From Bacteroidales bacterium (GTDB lineage Bacteria; Bacteroidota; Bacteroidia; Bacteroidales; WCHB1-69), in the NCBI GenBank assembly GCA_024400875.1, contig JAKSMB010000008.1:1-62638 (forward strand): a stretch of DNA of 62,638 bases. Reading direction: 5' to 3'. Positions within the stretch are counted from its first letter, which is position 1, and each line of letters starts with the position of its first letter. Below, in pieces: positions 1 to 8,053 of this stretch. A model generated the notes under the pieces. The model had not been told where the DNA came from, did no database searches, and saw only the letters and a list, made by a program, of their open reading frames with translations. Both the position numbers and the translations under genes were made by a program.

Positions 1-494
1 AAGAATATAATTTCATGAACAACATCCGTGATTTCATCCACGATGGCAAGTTGGATTCCGCGCTTTCTTTATGTAAAGGTAATGACACCCCATCTGCTCG
101 TTTGGTGGGCAAGGGTTTGAGTCGAATCGGTCGTCCGTTGGACGATATCCGCACTGCTGTTGAAAACGAAGGCAGCATCGAAGTTGGTCGTCTTGAAAAG
201 GGTGTATCCTCCTTGGCAACCATAGCAGCTGTTGCTCCTATGTTGGGTTTCTTAGGTACCGTAGTAGGTATGGTATCTGCTTTCCACAACATGGCTGCTG
301 ACCCAAACAACTTCAACATCGGCACATTGTCATCCGGTATCTACACCGCTATGATCACCACCGTTGCCGGTTTGATTGTTGGTGTTATCGCCTTGGTATT
401 CCACAACTTGGTAGTTTCCAAGATTTCAAACGTCGTATATATGCTTGAAGTACGTACGACCGAGTTCATGGATCTCCTTCACGAAAACGTCTAA
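1..494 (+). CDS. exbB: ExbB/TolQ/MotA-family proton channel subunit, 5' truncated by window edge
   Basis: Proton-channel component of the inner-membrane motor that powers TonB-dependent outer-membrane transport. Only the C-terminal part is present; the reading frame is open from base 3. The complete 233-residue version lies at 55830-56531. The visible part has the family hallmark region APMLGFLGTVVGMVSAF followed by a second hydrophobic helix (about VAGLIVGVIALVFHNLV), which form the channel-lining helices in ExbB and TolQ. ExbD follows after 12 bases, then a TonB-like protein, the usual three-part set. The truncation is a window-edge effect, not a mutation. Confidence 0.93.
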   Translation, partial: EYNFMNNIRDFIHDGKLDSALSLCKGNDTPSARLVGKGLSRIGRPLDDIRTAVENEGSIEVGRLEKGVSSLATIAAVAPMLGFLGTVVGMVSAFHNMAADPNNFNIGTLSSGIYTAMITTVAGLIVGVIALVFHNLVVSKISNVVYMLEVRTTEFMDLLHENV

Positions 495-506
495 AAGTTC
501 AGAGCC

Positions 507-947
507 ATGGCTATCAAGATGCAAAACAAAGTCGACACGACATTCAGCGCCACGTCCATGTCCGACCTGGTGTTCTTGCTGTTGATTTTCTTTATGCTAA
601 CCTCCACGATGGTATCTCCGAATGCCATCAACCTTATTCTTCCGAAGAGCACGTCCGACAAGCAGCTCGTATCCAAGAATATAGAGGTTTACATCAACGC
701 AGATCTGCAATATTTTGTCAACCCAGAGGGTTCTGCTGCACAGCCAATAGCGTACGAAGAGTTGCTTCCGGCATTGCAGGACGCTGCGGGCAAAGACAAT
801 TCCGACAACAAGTCCATCATATTACGTGCCGACAAGAGCGTTCCCGTTGAGAACGTTGTAGCATTGATGGACGTACTCAACGAACTGAATGAATCCTACC
901 CAGAAGAGAGTAGATATAAAATGGTGCTTGCCACCGAAGGTAAATAA
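507..947 (+). CDS. exbD: ExbD/TolR-family biopolymer transport protein
   Basis: 146 residues, the normal ExbD/TolR length. One N-terminal membrane helix (about residues 18-38) contains the conserved aspartate in SMSDLVFLLLIFFML, which in ExbD/TolR carries protons through the ExbB channel. The rest is periplasmic, with the family pattern of a short strand, a helix, and an end resembling YPEESRYKMVLATEGK. It starts 12 bases after exbB and its stop codon overlaps the start of the next gene by one base, so the three are cotranscribed and probably translationally coupled. It is the stator partner of ExbB in the energy-transducing complex. Confidence 0.93.
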   Translation: MAIKMQNKVDTTFSATSMSDLVFLLLIFFMLTSTMVSPNAINLILPKSTSDKQLVSKNIEVYINADLQYFVNPEGSAAQPIAYEELLPALQDAAGKDNSDNKSIILRADKSVPVENVVALMDVLNELNESYPEESRYKMVLATEGK

Positions 948-1645
948 TGTTAGAAACGAACGAGAATAGAAAAGATATGCTGATTTCAGCGGGTACCACA
1001 GTAGTCGCGATAGCTTTGATCATCGTGTTGCTGTTGGTATTCGGCTTGAAGTCACAGACTCCACCACCTCCTCCGAAAAAGACATTCTACGTAGAGTTGG
1101 ATGCCATGGTCGGCGGCGGCGGTGGAGGGGGTGCAGACGTACCTCAGAAGACAACCTCGCGCGCCAACACGTCCCCGAACTATGCCACCCAGAATGCGCA
1201 GGACGCTCCGGCCGTTTCACACGCTCCCAAGACCAGCACCACGCAGCAAGAGGCTCCCACTCCGAAGGTTAACCAGAGTGCGATCTTCAAAGGTGGTAAA
1301 GGTGGCAGCGGCAGCGGTGGCGGTTCAGGTTCCGGCATCGGAACGGGTAGCGGCTCCGGCTTAGGTCCAGGCGAAGGTAGCGGTTCCGGCGGCGGCATCG
1401 GCTACGGCACCGGATCTCGCGGACTGGTGAACACCATCAACACCGACGTTACCGAAGAAGGACAAGTGTGCGTTGAAGTACACGTCATGCCCGACGGCTC
1501 CGTAAGCGAAGCTCGCGTCATCAACAACTCCAGATTCAAAACGACCATCTCCAATGCCATGATTCAGGAGCAATGCAAGGCTAAGGCAAAACAGGCCCGC
1601 TACAAGCCCGGCAAAGAAGAACTCCGAGTCATCATATTCAAATAG
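947..1645 (+). CDS. TonB-like energy transducer with glycine-rich linker
   Basis: 232 residues. An N-terminal membrane helix (about residues 13-33) is followed by a short proline run (TPPPPPKK), a long linker very rich in Gly and Ser (about residues 55-160, GSGSGGG-type), and a C-terminal globular part with VEVHVMPDGSVSEARVINNS, which matches the TonB C-terminal fold (strand, turn, helix, strand). The position directly after exbB-exbD, with a one-base overlap, supports a role as the periplasm-spanning arm. The linker is glycine-rich rather than the classical proline/lysine-rich type; I have seen this kind of linker described for Bacteroidota and delta-proteobacterial relatives. It could serve a Tol-like or gliding-type function instead of nutrient uptake. 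A hairpin terminator follows. Confidence 0.8.
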   Translation: MLETNENRKDMLISAGTTVVAIALIIVLLLVFGLKSQTPPPPPKKTFYVELDAMVGGGGGGGADVPQKTTSRANTSPNYATQNAQDAPAVSHAPKTSTTQQEAPTPKVNQSAIFKGGKGGSGSGGGSGSGIGTGSGSGLGPGEGSGSGGGIGYGTGSRGLVNTINTDVTEEGQVCVEVHVMPDGSVSEARVINNSRFKTTISNAMIQEQCKAKAKQARYKPGKEELRVIIFK

Positions 1646-1682
1646 AAACAATACGTTTACTTTCTTTTCCATACATTCTTAC

Positions 1683-1708
1683 AAAGACGATGTCCGCATC
1701 GTCTTTCT
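1683..1708 (+). terminator. Intrinsic terminator after exbB-exbD-tonB-like operon
   Basis: A seven-base-pair stem (GACGATG with CATCGTC, four-base loop) is flanked by A residues on the left and T residues on the right. It lies 38 bases after the TonB-like stop and 20 bases before folC. The A/T flanks allow it to work in both directions. Confidence 0.75.
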
Positions 1709-1726
1709 TATTTAAAAACATAAAAT

Positions 1727-3013
1727 ATGTATCAAGCACTGCTCGAAGAAATATTCCACGCATACCCGATGTACCACAAAGTAGGCTCTTCCGCCTACAA
1801 AGAAGGATTGGAAAACATCGAAGCCCTTCTGAAAATCGTGGGCAATCCTGAAAAAAAGCTGAAAGCCATCCATATCGCCGGCACCAACGGCAAGGGTTCC
1901 GTGGCACATCTGATGAGTTCCTACTGCCAGGAACGTCATCTCAAAACCGGACTCTTCACCTCTCCGCACCTGGTCGACTTTCGCGAACGCATCCGTATTG
2001 ATGGAGAGATGGTTAGCGAGGAGCAGATTCTTGAGTTCTTCAAGCTCTATAAACCGCAGATTGATGAGTTGCAGCCCTCCTTCTTTGAGATCACCACTGC
2101 CTTGGCTTTCTGGCATTTTGCGACACAGAAGGTTGACATAGCCGTTATTGAAGTGGGACTCGGTGGCCGATTGGACGCCACGAACGTCATCCGACCATTA
2201 TTATCCATCATCACCAACATCACCTTGGAACACACGCACTTGTTAGGCGACAGCATAGCTAAGATTGCGATGGAAAAGGGCGGCATCATCAAGAAAGAGA
2301 CACCCGTTATAGTAGGCGAATTCCATCCGGAAAGCTATCCCGTATTCACCGACCTTGCCGACAAGCACAACGCTCCCCTATTCTTAGCTGAAGAAAACTA
2401 CACCATCGAAGGTGATCTGAACGACTGCACCATCTACGACGTGATGGGCAACGTGATGTATGAGCACGTCAACCTGCCACTATCTGGTGAATATCAGCGC
2501 AAAAATCTGAAAACCGTCCTGCAGGCCATCGACGTATTAGAGGAATTGTTACCCTACGACAAAGACGTTACGGTGGCGGCCATTGAAAACGTCATCCAGA
2601 ACACGGGATTCACAGGACGTTGGCAAATCCTTCGTCAAGAGCCACTAACCATTTGCGACGTCGGTCATAACGTTGGCGGCTTAACACTGACGATGAAACA
2701 ATTAAGCGCACTTCCCTGTCGCAAACTACGTATGGTATTCGGTATGGTTGCCGACAAAGACATCGACAACATCTTGCCATTGCTTCCCAAAGATGCAAAA
2801 TACTACGTTTGTCAAGCCAACATTGAGCGAGCGCTATCTTGTGAAGAATTAACCACCAAACTACGATGTTACAACTTAGACGCTACGGAGGTGGGCACTG
2901 TTGAGCAAGCCATCCGCTCCGCCAACGGAGATGCCGCACCCGACGACATACTCTTCATCGGAGGCAGTTGTTTCGTTGTAGGCGAAGCACTGGGATTGAG
3001 ACAACAAGCGTAG
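1727..3013 (+). CDS. folC: Bifunctional folylpolyglutamate synthase / dihydrofolate synthase
   Basis: 428 residues, normal for FolC. It joins L-glutamate to dihydropteroate and extends polyglutamate tails on folates with ATP in the cytoplasm. The Mur-ligase-type P-loop is visible as AGTNGKGS (about residues 51-58), followed by FTSPHLVDFRERIRIDG, the folate-binding loop region, and the central EVGLGGRLDATNV and TNITLEHTHLLG motifs. The C-terminal domain has the expected ICDVGHNVGG element. It stands as a separate unit between a terminator and the promoter of the peptidyl-prolyl isomerase gene. Confidence 0.95.
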   Translation: MYQALLEEIFHAYPMYHKVGSSAYKEGLENIEALLKIVGNPEKKLKAIHIAGTNGKGSVAHLMSSYCQERHLKTGLFTSPHLVDFRERIRIDGEMVSEEQILEFFKLYKPQIDELQPSFFEITTALAFWHFATQKVDIAVIEVGLGGRLDATNVIRPLLSIITNITLEHTHLLGDSIAKIAMEKGGIIKKETPVIVGEFHPESYPVFTDLADKHNAPLFLAEENYTIEGDLNDCTIYDVMGNVMYEHVNLPLSGEYQRKNLKTVLQAIDVLEELLPYDKDVTVAAIENVIQNTGFTGRWQILRQEPLTICDVGHNVGGLTLTMKQLSALPCRKLRMVFGMVADKDIDNILPLLPKDAKYYVCQANIERALSCEELTTKLRCYNLDATEVGTVEQAIRSANGDAAPDDILFIGGSCFVVGEALGLRQQA

Positions 3014-3057
3014 TCAAAAAGCTTTGGACAAAAAGCCTAATGCTTTAAGCTTTTTTG

Positions 3058-3065
3058 TATCTTTG
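3058..3065 (+). promoter_or_regulatory. Bacteroidota -7 promoter element for the PpiC/SurA-like pair
   Basis: TATCTTTG matches the Bacteroidota TAnnTTTG -7 box and lies 39 bases before the ATG at 3105. No convincing -33 TTTG is seen. The DNA just upstream contains overlapping AAAGC/GCTTT inverted repeats ending in a T run, which may terminate folC transcription. Confidence 0.6.
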
Positions 3066-3104
3066 CAAGCTTTTTTAAAATGAACTAAAAATAGAATCGA
3101 TACA

Positions 3105-4847
3105 ATGAAACGTCATTTCTTAACTATCGCAACATTAGGTCTTTTCTGCACCGCATTTGCACAGAACGACAACGCCGTTTTGTTAAAAGTGGGCAAAGAG
3201 TCCATCACCAAGAGCGAATTCATTCAAGCTTACCAGAAAAACAATCTTCTTTCTGAATCTACAGAAAAAGATTTGAGAGAATACCTTGACCTTTTCATCA
3301 ACTACCGAATGAAAGTTCAAGAGGCTCAAGCACTTCAGCTGGACACAGCACAAGCTTTCCAGAAAGAATTATCCGCCTATAAAAGCCAGTCGGCACAACA
3401 ATATATGGTAGACACCGAGGTCAGCGACAAGCTTTTGGAAGAAGCTTTCGAGCATTCCAAGCAACACGTCAGAGCCTCTCACATTTTAATCCGATGCGCT
3501 GAAAACGCAAGTCCTAAAGACACACTGGCAGCATACCGCAAGATTCAAAACATCCGCGAGATGATTGTCAACGGCTTAGATTTCAACGAAGCCGCATACC
3601 GTTATTCAGAAGACGAATCTGCCAAAGGCATGACCAACCCTCAAACGGGAAGATTCATTCCAGGCAACAAAGGCGAGCTTGGCTATTTCTCTGTTATGGA
3701 GATGATTTATCCTTTCGAAGTGGCTGCATACAACACTCCTGTTGGTCAGGTTTCCCTACCTTTCCGTACACAATTCGGCTATCATCTGGTTTACGTTCAG
3801 GAAAAAGTACCTGCTATCAATAAAGTATTTGTTTCCCAGATTTTCATCACCGACACCACCGCGTTAACTGTTGGCATGAAACCTGAAATACAATCCAAAA
3901 TCGACCTCATCAAGAGCGAATATAAGAAAGGCGTTTCCTTTGCCGAATTGGCCAGCAAATATTCCGAAGACAAAGCTACACAAAGTGAAGCTGGCGTTAT
4001 GGCCCCATTCGCTCCAAACCGTCGCCCAGGCAACTACGTTTCAGCAGCCATCTATTTGAAGAACGGTGAGATTTCCGAAGCTGTGCCTACCAACATCGGC
4101 TGGCACATCCTCAAGCTCGACTCTATCCAATACGCTACCACCAACGAAGAAACCAAGTTTTTATTAAAGAACAAGTTATCTCGCGATAGTCGTTCCAAGA
4201 AGAGCAAAGATGTTTTGATTGCGAAACTGAAAAAAGAATACAATTTTGAAGAAAGCGGAAAGAATGCAGCGATGAAATTCTTCGCAAAAAACCTTCCGGC
4301 TTCCTATTTCCAATCCACCACCCTATCCATTGATTCCCTCAAGGGTATCAAGAAGTTGAAACCGATGTTCAGTTTTGCAAACGAGAAATACACCGCCCTC
4401 GACTTCGGCGCATTCATCTCCCGTTATCAAGGCACACAACTCAAAGGTACTGTTGAGCAATTCCTGAACACCATCTACCCTAACTTCGTAAATGAAAGAA
4501 TTCTTCGCTACGAAAGACAGAATCTCGAGAACAAGTATCCAGAATACCGCGAACTGATTACCGAATTCCACGACGGCATGTTGCTTTATGAAATCAACTC
4601 CGAAAAAGTATGGAATGCGGCTATCAAAGACACTATCGGACTTGAAAAGTTCTACGAAACCATTAAGACACAATATCCGGTTGACGAACCTAACGACACT
4701 ATCCAGTACAAGCCGATGAGCGAAATTCGCGCCATTGTTGTCAGCAAGTACCAAGACTATCTGGAACAGGAATGGATCAAAACATTACGTGAGAAGTATC
4801 CTGTTGTCGTAAACGAAGAAGTATTTGCAACCATTTTAAAGAAATAA
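3105..4847 (+). CDS. Periplasmic peptidyl-prolyl isomerase with two parvulin domains
   Basis: 580 residues with an N-terminal signal peptide (cut probably after TAFAQ, about residue 20). A SurA-N-like helical segment follows, then two PpiC/parvulin-like domains at about residues 121-234 (starts VRASHILI, ends FGYHLVYVQEK) and 238-338 (starts VFVSQIFI, ends GWHILKLDS). The family catalyses proline cis-trans isomerisation and chaperones outer-membrane proteins in the periplasm. The C-terminal 240 residues are helical and lack a recognisable catalytic domain. The next gene begins one base after this stop and encodes a smaller relative, so they form a two-gene operon for envelope protein folding. 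Confidence 0.9.
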   Translation: MKRHFLTIATLGLFCTAFAQNDNAVLLKVGKESITKSEFIQAYQKNNLLSESTEKDLREYLDLFINYRMKVQEAQALQLDTAQAFQKELSAYKSQSAQQYMVDTEVSDKLLEEAFEHSKQHVRASHILIRCAENASPKDTLAAYRKIQNIREMIVNGLDFNEAAYRYSEDESAKGMTNPQTGRFIPGNKGELGYFSVMEMIYPFEVAAYNTPVGQVSLPFRTQFGYHLVYVQEKVPAINKVFVSQIFITDTTALTVGMKPEIQSKIDLIKSEYKKGVSFAELASKYSEDKATQSEAGVMAPFAPNRRPGNYVSAAIYLKNGEISEAVPTNIGWHILKLDSIQYATTNEETKFLLKNKLSRDSRSKKSKDVLIAKLKKEYNFEESGKNAAMKFFAKNLPASYFQSTTLSIDSLKGIKKLKPMFSFANEKYTALDFGAFISRYQGTQLKGTVEQFLNTIYPNFVNERILRYERQNLENKYPEYRELITEFHDGMLLYEINSEKVWNAAIKDTIGLEKFYETIKTQYPVDEPNDTIQYKPMSEIRAIVVSKYQDYLEQEWIKTLREKYPVVVNEEVFATILKK

Positions 4848-4848
4848 C

Positions 4849-5676
4849 GTGAAAAGAGTAATCTTTTTCCTATTTGCACTGCTACTTTGTCTTGCTTCCT
4901 GCCAGAAGAAAGACAAAGTGGTTGCGCAAGTATATTACCATAAGCTCTATCAGTCCGATGTGCTGAAAAGTATGCCATCGGGACTTTCCGTTTCCGACAG
5001 TCTTGCGATGTTCAACGACATTGTTGACGACTGGATCAAAGAGCAGATTGTGCTTCACGAAGCCGAAAAAAAACTTCCGCTCAAGAGCAAGAACTTCCAG
5101 CAAGAAATGGAGGCTTATCGTAACAGTCTCCTCATCAACAAATATTACGATTTAATCGTATCAAAAAACAAAGACATTCAGCCATCAGAAGAGGCTGTAA
5201 AACAATTCTTGAATAGCTTTGACAACCGATATACCGTTGACAAAGAAATTGTAAAAGTGAACTTTGTAAAGCTGTCCAAAGGCTCCAAACTCATCGAGCC
5301 AGTCAAGGCTATCCTTTTTGACAAAGAAAAACGTCAAACCGAGAAGGACGTGCTGATCAAGATGCTCAGCGACTCCATCGAGTACCTCATCGACGATGAA
5401 GCGTGGCTATATCTGGATGATATCCAGAATGAAGTTTCCTTCGAAATCGAGAAAGGCGATATTGAGGGGCATAAATGCCTTGAAAAGGAAGTTGGCGACA
5501 ACCATTTCCTATTGGTCATCTTAGACTACAAAAATCAACGTTCCGTAAGCGAAACCGAGGAAGAGATGGCAGCCGCAAGGATGATGATTCTTAACCAATG
5601 TAAAAAAGAGCTCATCGAACAACACATTAACAAGTTGTACGAAAAAGCTCTTAAAGAGGGAAGCATCATTCGATAG
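4849..5676 (+). CDS. SurA-N-like periplasmic lipoprotein chaperone, no visible isomerase domain
   Basis: 275 residues. The start is GTG at 4849, one base after the stop of the parvulin gene; the signal peptide begins right there and there is no upstream ATG. A lipobox (CLASC, Cys about residue 18) predicts a lipoprotein. The helical N-terminal part (DDWIKEQIVLHEAEKK, then NKYYDLIVSKN) resembles the SurA/PpiC chaperone module. I see no parvulin active-site pattern in the remainder. Tight coupling to the preceding two-domain isomerase suggests a partner in outer-membrane protein biogenesis. It is known in Bacteroidota as a conserved companion of PpiC genes, but its exact function is unproven here. 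Confidence 0.7.
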   Translation: MKRVIFFLFALLLCLASCQKKDKVVAQVYYHKLYQSDVLKSMPSGLSVSDSLAMFNDIVDDWIKEQIVLHEAEKKLPLKSKNFQQEMEAYRNSLLINKYYDLIVSKNKDIQPSEEAVKQFLNSFDNRYTVDKEIVKVNFVKLSKGSKLIEPVKAILFDKEKRQTEKDVLIKMLSDSIEYLIDDEAWLYLDDIQNEVSFEIEKGDIEGHKCLEKEVGDNHFLLVILDYKNQRSVSETEEEMAAARMMILNQCKKELIEQHINKLYEKALKEGSIIR

Positions 5677-5707
5677 ACACTTCCCATATTTTTCAAAATC
5701 CAACGAC

Positions 5708-6523
5708 TTATTTGTCGATATGAACATCCAACTGATTGAACGGTATTTGGATACCTTCGCGGTTGAATGCGTTATACACTTGCTCATTTAAGTCAAAGAG
5801 CACGGTCCAATAGTCTTCTGGTTTACACCAAACATACAGCACCATATTCACTGCGCTATCGCCCATTGAATCTACCACAGCCATCGGGGCCTTAGGTTCC
5901 TTCAACACAGCAGCGTGCTCATCGCTCACCTTCAACAATACCGTACGAGCTTTCTCCACCGACTCGCCATACGCAATACCCACGTTGACAGCAACGCGAC
6001 GCATAGGCACATTATAGTTGGTCAACGACTTGGTAGCCAATTCCGTATTCGGTACGATCACCGTACGATTATCCGGGGTACGCAACGTAGTACTGAAGAT
6101 CTGGATAGTTTCAACAGTTCCAGCATAAGAGCCCTGCTCAATATAGTCGCCCACGCGGAAAGGACGGAGCAAGAGGATGATGACACCACCTGCAAAGTTT
6201 TGAAGTGTACCTTGCAAAGCCATACCGACAGCCAGACCTGCAGCACCCAAGATAGCTACAAAAGAGGTCATCTTAATGCCCACGATGCCCATAACGGTTA
6301 ACGCAAGCACCACCTTCAACGTAATGTTGATCAATGAATTCAAGAATTGCTGAAGAGAGGCATCTACCTGATGACGTTGATACGTTTTGTGTAGTACCTT
6401 ATCCAACAATTTGATAAGTTTCAAGCCCACATACAGGACTACAATAGCGATTAAGATCTGAGGGATGTTTTTAAACAACACATCCGTGCTAAATTTTTTA
6501 GCAGCTTCAATTAATTGTTCCAT
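5708..6523 (-). CDS. Small-conductance mechanosensitive channel, MscS family
   Basis: 271 residues. Three N-terminal membrane helices are followed by the pore-lining segment rich in Ala and Gly (AILGAAGLAVGMALQGTLQNFAGG), which is the MscS TM3 signature, then the beta domain (PFRVGDYIEQGSYAGTVETI) and the cytoplasmic alpha/beta end. It opens on membrane tension to release solutes during osmotic downshock. It is convergent with the SurA-like gene with 31 bases between them and no clear terminator. The IS4-family element sits just upstream of its start codon, so its native promoter may have been altered by the insertion. Confidence 0.92.
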   Translation of the reverse strand: MEQLIEAAKKFSTDVLFKNIPQILIAIVVLYVGLKLIKLLDKVLHKTYQRHQVDASLQQFLNSLINITLKVVLALTVMGIVGIKMTSFVAILGAAGLAVGMALQGTLQNFAGGVIILLLRPFRVGDYIEQGSYAGTVETIQIFSTTLRTPDNRTVIVPNTELATKSLTNYNVPMRRVAVNVGIAYGESVEKARTVLLKVSDEHAAVLKEPKAPMAVVDSMGDSAVNMVLYVWCKPEDYWTVLFDLNEQVYNAFNREGIQIPFNQLDVHIDK

Positions 6524-6588
6524 AAGTGATAGTTAGTTTATTTAGAATTATTGGTGTCCGATAAAACTTTTTTTTGAGGGCAAAAAAT

Positions 6589-6621
6589 AAGGGCTGATTT
6601 CTGTTTTAGAAGTCAGCCCTT
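6589..6621. other. Hairpin inside IS left end, upstream of transposase
   Basis: An inverted repeat (AAGGGCTGATTTC with GAAGTCAGCCCTT, one T-G pair, seven-base loop) lies between the left terminal repeat and the transposase start. Several IS elements use such a structure to block transcription or translation entering from outside. The second copy of the terminal repeat ends exactly at the last base of the left arm (window base 62638). Confidence 0.7.
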
Positions 6622-6634
6622 TGTGTTATTTTTG

Positions 6635-6645
6635 CTGTGCTCCAA
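6635..6645 (+). promoter_or_regulatory. Transposase promoter -7 element
   Basis: TATTTTTG just downstream of the hairpin fits the Bacteroidota -7 consensus TAnnTTTG and lies about 15-25 bases before the ATG at 6659. It implies a short leader and low basal transposase transcription. A -33 element is not obvious. Confidence 0.5.
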
Positions 6646-6658
6646 AATTAAAAATAAC

Positions 6659-7888
6659 ATGGGCAAAAGTACACATTTTAGCGGACAGCCGCTCTATGGT
6701 CAGGTGATAAAATTGCTTGACAAGTCAAAAATCTTTCAAATAAGCCGCGAGAACGGCGGAGAGCGCTACACGAAACGCTTCAACATCTGGGTTCACCTGG
6801 TGGTGATGCTGTATGCCGTAATCATGAGGTTCGACTCGTTGAGAGAAATAACCGCATCCCTGCAGGCGGAGGCACGCAAACTGAACCATCTCGGTCTGAC
6901 CTTCAGAATCGGCCGCAGCACGCTGGCGGATGCCAACAAACGACGCTCGGAACACATTTTCGAGGAAATCTACCGCCAACTGTACGGCAGATACAGGGAT
7001 GTGCTTTCATCGGACAGCCGAAGCCGCAAAACGCCGAAATGGATGAAGAGACTCCAGATCATAGACTCCACGACCATCACCCTCTTCTCCAACCTGATTT
7101 TCAAGGGTGTCGGAAGGCATCCCAAGACTGGGAAGAAGAAGGGCGGGATCAAGGTGCATACGGTCATCCATGCCAACGAGGGAGTGCCCTCCGACATAAA
7201 GTTCACATCCGCAGCCACCAATGACTCCTTCATGCTCAAGCCGGCGGCACTGAACAAGGGGGACATCATGGCGATGGACCGCGCATACATCGATTACGAG
7301 AAGTTCGAACAGCTTTCCGAACGAGGCGTGGTTTATGTCACGAAGATGAAGAAGTCGCTCAAGTACAAGATACTGAATGACACCGCGTACCAGACACCCG
7401 ACGGACTCACGGAGGTGAGGGTGCAGGAAGTGGTCTTCACAAAGAAGCTGAAAGACGGAAAGACACTCGAACACCACGCACGCATCGTCACCTATGTGGA
7501 CGAAGTGAAGCACAAACTCATATCCCTGCTCACAAACGACAAGGACTTCGATCCGGAAGAAATCGTGGCCATTTACCGCAAAAGATGGGAAATAGAGCTG
7601 CTCTTCAAGCAGATGAAGCAGAACTTCCCTCTGAAATACTTCTATGGCGAAAGTGCCAATGCCATTAAAATACAGATCTGGGTGACGCTCATCGCAAACC
7701 TGCTGCTAATGGTCATGCAGAAAGGACTGAAACGCCAATGGAGCTTCTCCGGCCTGGCGACAATGGTGAGAATCACGCTTATGTACTATGTTGACTTCTA
7801 CAGTCTTTTCAACAACCCCGAGAAAGACTGGGAGTATGTCCTTGCTGAAGCTTCTGAAATGCCTCCGGAACTGACTCTTTTTGATTGA
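6659..7888 (+). CDS. IS4-family DDE transposase
   Basis: 409 residues from the ATG at 6659 (MGKSTHFSGQPLYGQ). An upstream in-frame ATG at 6623 is less likely because it lies inside the hairpin and promoter region. The N-terminus resembles the DUF4372 domain common on Bacteroidota IS4 transposases. Catalytic residues are visible: first Asp in LQIIDSTTITLF, second Asp in IMAMDRAYID, and the third acidic residue in the IS4 YREK motif within YRKRWEIELLFKQMK, where Tyr, Arg, Glu and Lys have the required 2-3-6 spacing. The frame is intact, so the element may be active. It catalyses cut-and-paste transposition of the surrounding inverted repeats. Confidence 0.93.
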   Translation: MGKSTHFSGQPLYGQVIKLLDKSKIFQISRENGGERYTKRFNIWVHLVVMLYAVIMRFDSLREITASLQAEARKLNHLGLTFRIGRSTLADANKRRSEHIFEEIYRQLYGRYRDVLSSDSRSRKTPKWMKRLQIIDSTTITLFSNLIFKGVGRHPKTGKKKGGIKVHTVIHANEGVPSDIKFTSAATNDSFMLKPAALNKGDIMAMDRAYIDYEKFEQLSERGVVYVTKMKKSLKYKILNDTAYQTPDGLTEVRVQEVVFTKKLKDGKTLEHHARIVTYVDEVKHKLISLLTNDKDFDPEEIVAIYRKRWEIELLFKQMKQNFPLKYFYGESANAIKIQIWVTLIANLLLMVMQKGLKRQWSFSGLATMVRITLMYYVDFYSLFNNPEKDWEYVLAEASEMPPELTLFD

Positions 7889-7990
7889 GGGGGGCTTGTC
7901 TTTGGACCTGCACACAACCCATTGCTAAAAATCAATGGGTTAGTAATCCTTTTTCCCCATTTTCAGTTTTTATCGGACAGCAATATTTGT

Positions 7991-8038
7991 AAACTAAAAG
8001 CGGTCTGAAGGTTATGCCCTCAGACCGCTTTTAGTTTA
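7991..8038. terminator. Strong bidirectional terminator hairpin
   Basis: An 18-base-pair perfect stem (left arm AAACTAAAAGCGGTCTGA) with an 11-base loop lies 11 bases outside the IS right end and 15 bases before the end of the minus-strand T9SS gene. A-rich and T-rich outer arms make it a terminator in both directions. It ends the rpsT-to-T9SS operon and also stops read-through from the IS. Confidence 0.85.
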
Positions 8039-8053
8039 TATCGATCTATAAAA

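Larger units (their letters stand above)
1..6601. repeat. Direct terminal repeat, copy 1 of 2
   Basis: This stretch is repeated in the same orientation at the other end of the window with a constant offset of 56037 bases. Every line I compared is identical and all genes in it have the same length and protein in both copies. The copy begins inside exbB and ends 47 bases into the IS4-family element. It is either the redundant end of a circular assembly path or one end of a tandem duplication. Confidence 0.97.
6555..7979 (+). mobile_element. IS4-family insertion sequence, about 1425 bp
   Basis: The ends are inverted repeats with core TGTCCGATAAAA on the left (6555-6566) and its reverse complement on the right (7968-7979). 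They can be extended outward imperfectly as ATTGG versus ATTGC. One transposase gene fills most of the element. The flanking bases do not form a matching target duplication: the left flank reads AATTATT and the right flank AATATTT, next to GG and GC. The element contains an internal promoter and a hairpin upstream of the transposase. It is the only IS in the window and lies at one edge of the 6601-bp terminal repeat. Confidence 0.88.
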
